From: Triparma columacea
Taxonomy: Eukaryota > Sar > Bolidophyceae > Parmales > Triparmaceae
DNA length: 47,405 nucleotides
Assembly: GCA_030267965.1 (NCBI GenBank)
Contig: BRYA01000548.1
Location: 728 to 48,132, forward strand
Reading direction: 5' to 3'
The first letter of the stretch is position 1, and each line of letters starts with the position of its first letter. The translations under genes were made by a program, and so were the position numbers. Of the stretch, positions 22,615 to 33,989 are shown one piece after another. The notes beneath the pieces are model-generated. The model saw only the letters and a program-made list of their open reading frames with translations. It made no database searches and had not been told where the DNA came from.

Positions 22615-25488
22615 ATGCGTTTAATGTTAATAATGTTTCTACCCATAATACGTCCATTAATACGCCCACTCAGTAGGTCGTTCATTCGTACAACCTCAAT
22701 AATAAGAGCAGGAAGTGGAGGTACAAACGAGGGATACAATTCAGATTTTAATCCTGACTTCAATTCCATTCCTTGTACTTCTACAGATGGGTTAAAGGGT
22801 ATGTCTTTAGATGCGTTGAAGGATAGGGCTTTGAATGAGTCTGAAGATACGTATGAAAAGCTTAAAATGGTTGCTCTACAACTTATTAAAGCTGATGTTA
22901 TATATTATGATTACGACGGCGTATACGATGCTAACAACGATGACAACAACAACAACGATGACAAGAAGAACAACAACAACAACACTTCTACACTTCAATT
23001 CCCACTCTCAGATTCCGAGTATGACTCATTAGCAAAGCTTGAGTCATCCATACTATCCTCTAACCCTGCTTTAAAGGCACGTTGGGAGGTAGAGAGTGGG
23101 TTAGGTACATCAGCTACGAGATTTGGTGGTAGAGTTGGTTCAGGTGATTTGAATGAGGCGTTAGCTTTACTTAGAAGATACGATAAATGGGTTGTGACAA
23201 ATGAGGTTGATAATAGGTTCGGTAAATACTCGGATAAAGGTAGTGATAGGGTTAAACACATTAGACCTATGCTTAGTCTTGACAACGCGATGACTGAGTC
23301 TGATGTAAAAGGTTGGGTTGAGAGGACTAGTAAGGCACTCGGTGTGGAGGGGTTGAGAGTTGAAGCTGAACCTAAGGTTGACGGGGTTAGCTTGAGCTTG
23401 GTATATGAGAGGGTTGGAGGGGGGGGAGGTAATTTGTTTGCGCTTAAAAGGGCTACCACTAGGGGAAGCGGAACTGAGGGAGAGGACGTTACGATGAGCT
23501 CAAGAGCTATCAAGGGAGTTCTGGAGAAGGCTGTCTTCAACAAATGCAATGAGGACGTCGTTGAGGTTAGGGGAGAGGTGAGGAAAACACAGTGATGGGG
23601 GGGACGATTGATAGAGTTAGAGGGGAGGAGAATAGCAACGAAACACTTTATGTGGAAGGCGATGAAGTACATTTAAGGATACTATCTACTCACCCGAATA
23701 CATAACAACCATACCAACCCCACCCCCACCCCCCCACACACACACCCTTAGGTAATACTACCGAAGTCGTCCTTCACCTCAATCTCCAGCACCTACAGCA
23801 ACGCTCGAAACGCCGCCTCAGGTATCCTCCGTCGTTACAAGGACGGCGTATCACCAGATGCCCCCTACCTTGAATTCGTTGCGTACGACGCGGGGGAGGC
23901 GGAGGATATCGAAGGTATTAGGGATGCGGGGTTTGATACGCCGGAACCAAGAGAGGTTTTAGATATTGTAAATGGGGGGATAGAGGGTATTATGAAATAC
24001 TACGATAAAGTCAAAATCGGTAGGGAGGATATGAGGTACGAGATCGACGGTTGCGTTTATAAAGTAAAAGGGAACGAGGGTAGGGTGGAAATGGGAGCAA
24101 CACAGAGAGCACCGAGGTGGGCGATTGCGCATAAGTTTGAAACCATGAAAGGGACTAGTCTACTTGAAGGGATTACGTATAAAGTTGGAAGGACGGGGGC
24201 TATTACACCGGTTATTGAATTCAAGGAGGTGGAAATCGGGGGCGTTAAAGTTAGTCGAGCTACTGGTAACAACTTCCGTATGCTTCAGTCCGTCCTCGGT
24301 CCCACCCCTTCCATGGGTGACATTGTTTTCGTTGAGAGGGCAGGTGACGTTATACCCAAGGTACTAAGGTCTGAGGGTGGGGGGGAGGAGGGGAGGATAT
24401 TAAACGCAGGGGAACCTAATGAATGCCCGAGCTGCGGGGGAGAGGTTGGATACGAGGGCGGGGAAGATAATAAGATGGGGGAGAATGGTGGGAACGTTAG
24501 TGAGGGGAAGGTACTAAGGTGCAAGAACGGATGGAGGGAATGCAAGGCACAGGTGAGATAGGGGGGGGGGAGGAAAGGGGCAACGGAGGATCGAAAATAT
24601 CAACGCATTCATCGCTAACGTCAAAAACAACAAAAACGATCGAAACTACACAGCTCGTTGGAACAGTGAGCCACGCGATGGGGAGGGACGCGCTTGACGT
24701 TAGGGGACTTAACGAGAGGAAAGTCGAACAGCTGGTGGAGGAGTTTGGGGTCGGAGGGATTGCTGATGTTTTAGAGATGAAGGTGAGAAAGGGGATGGGG
24801 AGATAGAACAGCGTCAAAAACCAAAACCCATTCTCAAATGCCGCTACCCCACCACCCATTCCTTTGATTATTCGCTTTATTCGCTACCTCGCAGGGGGAA
24901 GGGTTGGAATCGTTGTCTGGTTGGGGAGTCAAGAGCAGGGACAAGCTAATATCCAGCATCCAAGACGCCCGGGCGCGGGGCGTAACCCTGGACAGGCTGG
25001 TATACGCGCTAGGCATAAGGCACGTGGGCATAGGGGTCGCTGGTGTTGTAGCGAAGGAGGTTAGGAATAAGGGGAAACTTTTGGAACTTGTTAAGGAGGG
25101 GAACTGGACAGTTGCAGAGGAGTGGGATGGGGTGGGGGAGGTCATCGTCGACAGCCTGAGGGAGTGGGGAGGGGACGAGGGGAATTTGAAGGAACTGGAG
25201 AGGTTAGTGGGGGCTATGAGAATCGAGGATGTGGAGGGCGGGGATAATGGAAGGGAGGGCGTGTGGGGGGGGATCAACGTTGTTTTCACGGGGAAGCTGC
25301 AAACGTGCACCAGGAAGGAGGCGGGAGAAGCTGCGAAACGCATGGGCGCAAGAGTGCAGAAAGACGTAGGGAAGAATACGGACATTCTTGTAAGAGGGGA
25401 AGGAGGAGGGGGGAAGGTCAAGAAGGCTGAGGAACTTGGGATCAGAGTCATGGAGGAGGCTGAATTCGCGGATATTGCGGACATTTAA
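22615..25488 (+). CDS. NAD+-dependent DNA ligase (LigA type), organelle-targeted
   Basis: Four exons, 22615-23577, 23752-24552, 24654-24782 and 24895-25488, join in phase 0 to 828 residues (three GTGAG donors). The enzyme seals DNA nicks using NAD+. The first ~35 residues (MRLMLIMFLPIIRPLIRPLS, then RSFIRTTSII) have many Arg and no acid, as in mitochondrial presequences. Domain Ia contains LSDSEYDSLAKLE but is split by an Asn/Asp-rich insert (about residues 103-125). The adenylation motif EAEPKVDGVSLSL has its lysine near residue 252. RGSGTEGEDVT, SNARNAASGILR, YEIDGCVYKV and APRWAIAHKFE complete the nucleotidyltransferase core. The OB fold starts near VGRTGAITPV, a four-Cys zinc finger follows (CPSCGGEVG, then CKNGWREC with an unusual x6 gap), then helix-hairpin-helix repeats, and a BRCT domain from about residue 755 (GINVVFTGKL). 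This family is bacterial; most eukaryotes use only ATP-dependent ligases. Confidence 0.93.
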
Positions 25489-25660
25489 TAAATGCGTAGT
25501 TGTATGAAAACAAATTAAAGGTTTGAAATCGGAGCTTTCCACCGATATATTTCATAGAGTTGGAAAGTACGAAATTCAGAGAAAGGGAAAAGTGAAGGGA
25601 TTCAGAATGATAATCCTATGTACAGACTATTATGATATGCCCACCATTTCGTCCAACTCA

Positions 25661-28600
25661 TCACATCTTAAGTTTCTGCCTTTTCTCTCCCCTTACTCCC
25701 TGACCCTTCAACGCGTTACCCCTACTCGTGTTCTCAACCCCCCCTCCCTTCATGCTCTCCTTCTTCTCAACAACGCTATACCTCGTTGTCAGCTGGTTCA
25801 CCCTCCTCAAGAAGGCCTTTCTTGTCTGCTTGACCTCCGCTTTTCCCATCTCGATACCTGTGGCCGCCTCGCACGCTGAACTGAGCCTGTACCTATCCAT
25901 GATAAAGATGTTCTCGAAGCCCTTCCACCCTTGCTCCAGCAACCCCGTCAGTAGGCCCAAGTCGCACTGAGCGGTCCACCAGTGCGGCTTAGATTTCCAG
26001 GCGTCCCCGGTCTTTGCAATCCTTCCGAGGACTTTGTTAACATTCCCAGCAACGCCTCTCAAACCGAGCTTCAAGTAAATTTCGCGGAGCCTCATCTGCT
26101 GAGTGATTTGTGCAAATACGGCACGAGCGTCGTTCTGCACAAGCCTAAATCTCCTTCCAACCATCTTCTTCCCGTCCTTCTTGGGTGCCTTGCGAGCCTT
26201 GCAATCGAGACTGTCAAAGGGATTGGGATGTAATGGGTGAGAATTATGGCGATTCAAGTCGCTTCGCTGCATGCATCCCTCCTCGTCTCAGCTCTTACCT
26301 TTCGCCCCATTGGGCAAGCATCCTCTTCCCGTGATCCATGACTCCTGAGCCCAACCCTTCATCCAAAATCTCCGTTGCTGCACTTTGCAGCTTGACAGAT
26401 TCAATCACACCGGCGGTCTGGCGAACTTCTTCGACGAGCTCAAGAGCTCTCTTGGCGAACTCCAACTCCTCCCCCTCTTCCCCGCAAAATCTTTTCAACT
26501 CCTCTAGAGCCTCCTTCCCCAACGACTCACCCTCCCCCGAACGTAGAACATTTTCCCTGAGCTGCTTCCATGTGAAATTAAAAACTTTCCCCTCCTCAAC
26601 TCCTCCCGGCACCGGCAATCCTTGGTCAAGAATCTCGCTCAAGACCAATGTCTCTGCCTCGTTTAATTCAATCCCCCCCGAGACGCCCCTCCCCACAACC
26701 CTATCACCGACATCCATAACGACGCATCCCTTAAGGGGTACAAAGATCGCACTTTCTCCCTGTGAGTCAACGGGCCGCAACCCGACAATCTCCCTCAGTT
26801 CGTTCATGCACTCGATGCTAACTCCTCTCTCCTCAGCCATGCTCAATATATAGTCAAACTTCGCGCCCAGCCCTCGAAACCTAGCCCTCGCTGTTTCCGA
26901 TAGAACAGCCAACAACGTCTCGAATTCTTCCTTCGCAACCTTGACTATCCTAACGAAGTCTTGCACCTCGAGGAATGAAGCCGTTGCCCCTTTGATAAGG
27001 AGTACCAGAAGCCTGCAGTTGAAATTATCCCTGTCCAAGAATGTAGCCGAGCTGCCCGAGGAAGAGTAATATCCCGCCTGAATTGCTTTCAAGATCTCCT
27101 TCGCGACACACCTGCTTCGGTAGGCAAACTGTTTGTGATCTGGCAGCTCAATCTCGTCCACGCCAAGCCCTAAATCCCACCCGATTCCAGTAACATTCTC
27201 TTTGACGCGCCAACCCTCGTTAGCCGATTCCAGTCCAAACAGTGACGCGAGCTTGCTGGGCAAAGAAGTGTCTGTCATCTTGCCTCCCACTCCTCCCTCA
27301 AGCTTGTTGACAACATCTTGCGCCCTCGTCCTCGTACCCTTGAGCCAAAGGGAGGAATTTTTCTTTCCCGCATCGTCAAAGCCGAACAATTTGTCGTCGC
27401 CAACAGTTCCAAAAGGAGGGGGAAATCCGAGGGACGAGTCCTTGAGCACTTCGTCGTATGCGTTGGCCCCCTCTATCCAGCCATACTTTTCGAACGCCCT
27501 GACGATCACCTCGTCGTGTGCAACCTTCCAATTCAATGAGTCGGGGCTCCCGGCTTTAGTGTAGGGTATTCTCATTTCCCCCTCGCTTCCGAGGTTGGCA
27601 GCTTTCAAGGGGAATCTTAAGGCCTCAATGTACTGAAATTTTGTCAACCTGTTTTTGTTGCGCCTCAAGAAAGATCGGTAGCGCTCGTCGCCCTGCATCG
27701 TCGAGGGGCAAAACCACGAGATGAGCTCAATCAAAATAGTGTAGACCTTCTTTGGGTCTTCGAGGATCTCGAGGTTCGCATCGCCATTGTCTCTGATCAC
27801 GGCCGTGCTCTCCCTGTGGGCCTTCCCGGCCTCCTCCTCGTCGGTGGCAAGGATCTCGTCGACAATCTTGCTCAGCTCTTGATGAAGGCTCTTGGCGGTG
27901 TCGAGGACCTGCCTCACAGTGCTGTGCAAGACCTTTGACATAGGGTTGCCCTTCGGCGGATAAGCCTCCACGCCTATTGCTGCGTCGTTCCTCCATCCTC
28001 TACTCTGCAACTGAGGCCACAGGCTGATGTAGAATCCCTCCAGAGCTTTGTTGTGCACATCGGTCGTGGTGGCAAGGTGAGGTTTCGTCCCCAGCACTTT
28101 CTTCCTCGTCGATCCGGCCTCAGTCTTCTCCAAGGACAGTGCATCGACGACGATTGGGATCAGCCAGAACTTATGCTGAATCCAGAGTTCCTCGCATACC
28201 TTTGAACGCACTCCCTCGAAAGTTGGGATTTTAGGCTTGGGAGCCTCGGGCGGCCTGGAGTAGCCCGCGCCCTTGGCAATTCTTGCGGCGCGCTCGTTCA
28301 TGGCCTTGCTGTAAGTTTGCATATCGGCCTCGTAGTTTTCTTTCGCTATTTCGACGTCGAGATCGAAGCTCTCGAGGGCAGTGTCCTCGATTGCCTCGTG
28401 GAAGTTCAAAAGGATGAGGCTTTGAACAGCATATTTGATGTCGTTGGAACTAGCATTGCTGAGGGCGGCGTTTTGAGCTCGGGCTTGGTCCAATTTTCCG
28501 TATCCACAGGTAGATATCGCTCTGAACGCTGCCTCGCAAAACTTCTTAGTTAAGGGTTCGTCGCAAAGCTTGGGAACCTTGACAGATTGCGAGGCCAAGT

Positions 28601-31600
28601 TGGTGGCGGAACCCTCGTCATCGCCCTCGTCGTCGGAAGCTTCTCCAGAGAAATCCTTAGCCCCCATGTCATTGACAGATACTTTTCTCCCCGAACTACC
28701 ATTACTGCTTCTCTCCAACAACCTCGCCTCCATAATGTCAGCGGATGCTACGTTTTCTTCTTCCCTGTCGACCTCCCTCAACCTCTTCAGGAATTGACGC
28801 TCAGACATTTGCGTGTATTTCTTCTTCACCTTGTTCCTCTTTTGTAGCTCCTCGTCTGCTGTGAGCTCCTTAAATTTCTGCTCCCCAATGGTCTTCTTCC
28901 AGAAGTCAGCGTCGTTAATCTCAACCTCGACCTCTTTCTGTCTCTCAGCGTCCTCGTCATCGAATGTGACCTTGGAGAATGCGCCCCCTGCCTTTTGCTC
29001 CTCCCCATCTTTGTGTAAGATGGTTTTTGACTGGGCTAAAATTTCCTCGATAGTCATTTCTGCAAAGTTGTTGCTGCGAGAAAAGCGAAGCGACAAACGA
29101 TGGGATGGGTTTTGCGTGTTAAGAGTTGCCGCACCTTGTAGTTGCATTTTTCTTTATCATTCTCACCTCTCCTCGTCTCCCTCTTCGTTGAAAATGTCCA
29201 TAGCGCCGACTTTGAGGAGGCGCTCAACGTCACTCGAGGTTAACGGCGCGTCGTTGCTTTCTCCCTGCTCCTTGGACACCTTGTGAAGAACGACCTCGTC
29301 GAGGCCCATCTTAATGGAGGCGTCGTGGAACATTTTTTCCTCGTACGTGTTGCGAGTCAGAAGGCGGTAGATGGAGACGGGCTTCGTTTGCCCAATTCTA
29401 TGGCAGCGAGCTTGGGCCTGCAGATCGTTCTGAGGGTTCCAATCTGAGTCGTAGATTACGACAGTGTCGGCTGCCGTCAAATTGATTCCGACCCCCCCTG
29501 CCCGCGTTGACAACAACATGGCGAAGGGGGGTTCCTGGTTGAGTTTCTTTCCCTGAAAGCGGTCAATTTCAGATTGCCTCCTCGCTCCGGTAATACTTCC
29601 GTCGATTCTGCAGTAGCCAAAGTCGTGAACTCTCAAGTAATCCTCCAGAATATCGAGCATGACCACGAACTGGCTGAAAATAAGGACGCGGTGCCCCTCC
29701 TTCTTCAGCTTAGGAAGGAGCTTGTCGAGCAGCTTGAACTTTGCACTGGCTTCGCTTAGGAACTCTCCCTCTTTGAGCTTTTCGCCTCGCTCGTGCAGAG
29801 TCTCCTTCAGTTTTTGCTCCCCCCCGCTGATAAGGAAGGGGTGGTTGCAGCACTTCCTCAGCTCCATCGCGATGTTGTTGAGGTTCGGCGTGCGGAGGTC
29901 GTTCGCAGTCTCAACGGAAAGGAGCTTCACGTTCTTCTCGTAGATCGCGCGGTATTGCTGCTTCTGGAGGATCGGCATGATGCAGCTCACGATTGTCTCC
30001 GATTTGGGGGGAACTGACTTCTCAACATCCTCCTTGAGCCTCCGGAGTAGGTACCGTCCAATGACCTCGTGGAGCTTGGCGAGGTTGTCGGTGTTGGTGA
30101 TGCCCTCGAATTCCTCGAGGAAAGTTGCCTCGGTGAACTGCCTGCAATTATAAAGCTCGGGGTTCGCTTTATCGGGGAACTTGATGGGGTCGACGAAATG
30201 AAGCAGAGACCAGAGCTCCTTCAGATTATTCTGGAGGGGGGTACCGGTAAGGCCAAGCTTGAAGTCGAACTTTATCTTACCACTAGAGAGTACTTGGGAA
30301 ATCTGAGACAACGATAAGGGGAGGGGAGGTGAGGTTGGGGGGGGGAGGAGAGAATGGGGGGAGGTAAGGAGGAAAAGAAGTGGGATGCGCAATTTGTGGT
30401 GCTGGTTCCTCACCTTGCTCTGTGAGTTCTTGAGCCGGTGGCACTCGTCCATGACAAGCACCTGCCATTCAACGGCTTCAAGTTCTGCGTGGTTTCCTCC
30501 AGAGACAACCTCAGGGGTCGTTATGACGACATCCGCCTTCCACAACTTGCGATCGAAGACGACAGAGTCGAAGCCCAGGATTCTCTTTTTGGGGGGGGGG
30601 TCGCAGACTGACAGGTCGGCTTCAACCTCGGCGAGGTACGTCGAGTGCCTGCGCTCTTGGTACCTGCTGAGGTCGAAGGCGAACTCCTCCCCAACAGGCT
30701 TGTCTACATCGAACGCGAACTCAAGCCTCCTGATCAAGTCCCTGTCTGGCTTCCGGCCGTAGTACACGACGGTGTTCATGTTGGTCCAGCTCTCGAACTC
30801 CCGTTGCCAGTGAGAGATTGTAGAGAGAGGGACGACGACAAGGAAGGGTTTCGTGGTGTGGCGGACGTTTTTCAAGCAGTCGAGGAAACCCACGGTTTGG
30901 AGAGTCTGGGGAGAGGGGGTTGGAAAGATGGTTGAAGGTTAGCCCTAACAAATCAAATAAGTCGCCATTGTGTTCCATCTCCATCTCACCTTCCCTAGTC
31001 CCATTTCATCCGCCAGCATAGCTCCCCTCGGGTTCTTTCCCGAATTGAAGTTCTCGTTCGGTCTGTTTTGTATCGAGAGCCTATATAGCCACGCAATGCC
31101 CTCAGCTTGATAGGGACGGAGGGAACCGCCGTTAGGCCATTGCTTGGATAGTAGGGTGGACTTTAATTGGGAGTAGTTTGATGAGGTGTTGGCGGCAACG
31201 AGGGCGGGGGAGGAGGGGGGGATTAATTTGTTGGATGAGTTCTGCAGTGCAGTGAGCGAAGCAATCGCGGTTTGCGATTGTGTTTGTGTTAGCTATTTAA
31301 ATTCTGTTTGTTTCGAAACCGTGCATCTTGCCCCTCCTGTAAACTCTCTCGTCCCCTCCTCTCTCTTCTCACCTTTGTGTACCCTTTTTTGAACATGAGT
31401 ATATCCTCCACGTTTTTGGCCACCGCTTTCTCCACCGTCTTCAGGTAGATTTGAAGGGAAGGCTTCCTGCTCCTCTTGAAGAAGCTCTCTACCTCACTCA
31501 GGTACTGCGGGTTTGGTTGGGGTCGACGGTTTTAAATTAGGTTTTTTTGGTGTGTTGTTAGCTTCTCACATTCCCCCCTTCGTCCGCCTCGGCTCTCACC

Positions 31601-32844
31601 TCTACCTTCCCGTTGATGAGGTCCCGCTCGTACTCCCAGGACATGACGGAGTCACTGAACGGTATGTCGTACCACTTTATCAGCAGCCTCCTCCCTTTCG
31701 CCCCCTCCTCGTTGTACCCATCTCCAGAAGGGTCGAGGACTATCCCTGGTGGAGGGTTAAGTAGTCTGCCGTCGATTGGTTTGGCAGGGTCGTTTGTGAT
31801 GAGCTCCCTATCCCTGTTCCCTCTCCCGTCGTCCACGTCCAGTACCCTTTCCACCCTCGTCCACTCCTGTGGGAAGTAATGTCCGCTGCCTCGCTGGGAG
31901 AGGGGGATGGAGCAACCACCGATGTTGCTGTTGAAGAAACGTGATATCTGGGCCTTGGTCTGCTTTCCGATCTCGGCGTATAGGTCCGCCTGGGTCTGGG
32001 GGGTAAGATAGCGCGAAGAACAAGGAGGGCCAGGGTTAGTTAGTTAGGTTTCGGTTACATCCAAGGTCCCCCTTCCCCCTCTTACCTCCCAAGACACGTG
32101 CAGGTGAGAGTGCCCGTACCACTTCACCAGAAACCTCTCCACGTACGCGTTTCCTGGCGGCTTCGTGTCGACCGTCGGGTCATTCACGAACATTGACCCT
32201 TTCTCGATCTCGTTCGTGTTCATGGATGACATCAATATGTCCCAGGTGGATTGAGGGGAGTTTAGGGAAGCGAGGATCTTATCGACACGGAGTGGGCCAG
32301 AGTAGGGAGGGGGGAAGGTGGTGGTGGAAAAAGTTGGAGGAGGACGGGAGGTAGGGGGTGGGGGGAGGGAAGGGTGGGAAGATGTGGAAGGGGAATCTAC
32401 TGATGAAGGAGAGGAGATTTGAGGTGAGGAGGGGGAGGGGGGAGAATAGGAGGGGCGGGAGTGTTTGGGCTTGGAGTGCGACGTCGACGTGATACCGCCC
32501 AGGATTCCGCTGGTGTGGTCGGGTTTTATCTCATGTTTTGGCTTCTTCTTTGATGACCCTATAATTGTGGTGTCTTTCTGCACTCGTTTCTTCTTAGCAG
32601 CCGCTGCTTTCGCCTCCCTTGCCTCCTCTCGCTTCATCTTGGCCTTCACTGCGAGTAACCTTGCTGTTTCCTTGGCTGTTTGTCCCCCATCCTCATTGTC
32701 CTCACTGTCGCTGCTGAAACTCATCACTTCATCGTCAGAATCTGAAGATAATCCCGAATCTTCTGACGATTCATCTGATTCTTTGTAAGATGGTTTATGG
32801 AATGCTGAATAAGCCTTTGAGGGAGCTTTGGAGGAACCCTTCAT
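25661..32844 (-). CDS. CHD-family chromatin remodeler (tandem chromodomains + SNF2 ATPase)
   Basis: Eight exons, 32844-32086, 31995-31600, 31504-31373, 31241-30990, 30905-30414, 30302-29167, 29073-26299 and 26210-25661, join in frame to 2163 residues. The N-terminus is acidic/Ser-rich, then a basic Pro/Ser-rich stretch. Two chromodomains follow: the first spans the exon 1-2 junction (ERFLVKWYGHSHLHVSWE), the second includes RRLLIKWYDIPFSDSVMSWE. The SNF2 motor starts at LRPYQAEGIAWLYRL. Walker A is DEMGLGKT, split by an intron after K. Motif II reads MDECHRLKN rather than the usual DEAH. Later motifs are LTGTPLQNNLKELWSLLHF, VLIFSQFVVMLDILEDYL, STRAGGVGINL and QAQARCHRIGQT. After the motor come INDADFWKK and a long C-terminal region ending in WWTAQCDLGLLTGLLEQGW, the layout of the CHD6-9/Kismet group. 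It would slide or evict nucleosomes at transcribed chromatin. Confidence 0.93.
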
Positions 32845-33044
32845 TTTCGAGGTCTAATGAGGAAGGTAAAAAGGAGTACGCAGGGACACGCGATCGTAGA
32901 TATGTGGTTAAATTGATAGCTCAGATATAATAGGAAGACGTTAAGAGAGTTTTGCGCTATTCAAATAAAGAATCGGGACAGAATGAGAATCCTCGGCGGC
33001 AAAAATAAATCCGGGAAGAAGAGAAAAAAGGATAGAACTATTAA

Positions 33045-33940
33045 ATGCGTTGCCCGGGTTCTTTATTGCTAGTGCTGTCTCTCTTTTTTCAAACCGTAAT
33101 CCCCAGTGATGTGCAAGTGGTCAATCAGAGATCTCGCCTGCTCTGGGCGACCCTAGTCAACCAATTCAAAGTCACTGGATTGTCGAGTGAAGCATTGAGA
33201 GATATGGCAGTGGACGGCTTTAAGGGTTTAGAGCTCGAGGGGGTAGAGTTGAAGGCAGGGGAGAATGTGGGGGATAGGTACTACCAGAAGCAGGTGGAAG
33301 GGGGAGGTGAGGGGCAACATGGAAGGGCCGGGCTGGGGACGCGAGAGGCCCTCGGCGCTCAATGTTAAAGGTGTCGGAGGCGCAGTGTAGAGACCGTGTA
33401 CGCCGACCTTGGCCTCAATGTCCTCGACGATTACGGGCCAGTTTCCCCGATCCAAACCTAACCCTCTCGCTTGTTTCTCCCTCCCCCCCCCCGTCGCTAG
33501 GTGGTCGTAATGCTTTATTCGAGGAATCCCCCGTCTTCCAATCCCTGAAGCTGGCCTCTCTCTCCGCCTTCTCTTCCACCTACCTCCAGTTCTTCAACTC
33601 CCCCATAACCCCCTCCGAGGCTTCAGCGGTCTTCTGCTGGGCAACAGTAGGCGGGAACTCGGCGCTTTTCCATCCCCCCCACACGCACAAGAACTCAAGG
33701 CTTTCCGCAGTCTATTACCCAACCTTCCCAGAAGGCAGCTCGCCCCTTACGCTGATGGACAAAAGGGGTGGAATGGAGAACTCCTTCGACGTGCTTCCGG
33801 AGCCGGGGGAGATGGTCGTTTTTCCTTCTTGGGTTCAGCACTACGTGGCACCGTGCGAGACGGAGGAATGGAGGGTTTCGTGGTCCTGTAATTTACCGGG
33901 AGAGTGGGAGGATACAGCGGACATGAACTTGGAGCTTTAA
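33045..33940 (+). CDS. 2OG-Fe(II) oxygenase-like protein (5' half of model uncertain)
   Basis: The 3' exon 33501-33940 is clear. FQSLKLASLSAFSSTYLQFF is followed by FHPPHTHKNSRLSAVYYPTF and PEPGEMVVFPSWVQHYVAP, which match the double-stranded beta-helix of the putative 2OG-Fe(II) oxygenase family (H-x-H near the SGVYY-like strand, and a distal His in the FPSW-x-x-H motif). A plausible first exon starts at the ATG 33045 with a short hydrophobic leader (LLLVLSLFFQ) and contains RLLWATLVNQF, similar to the WATP opening of this family. Donors around 33279, 33296 or 33309 are possible, and the short segment 33385-33439 may be a middle exon. I could not fix these joins, since candidate phases conflict. 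Substrate unknown. It shares a ~200-bp bidirectional promoter with the CHD gene and converges with the methyltransferase, ending 49 bp from it. Confidence 0.65.
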
Positions 33941-33989
33941 GAAAGAGCCGATGTTTGTTTTTTTTGTTGTGTAACGACTGCGGTTTTCT

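Noticed and set aside
33362..33500. Continuous coding from 33362 into the oxygenase exon
   Set aside because: The translated stretch is Arg/Pro-rich and unlike the family; a TAG acceptor at 33500 is a better exon start.
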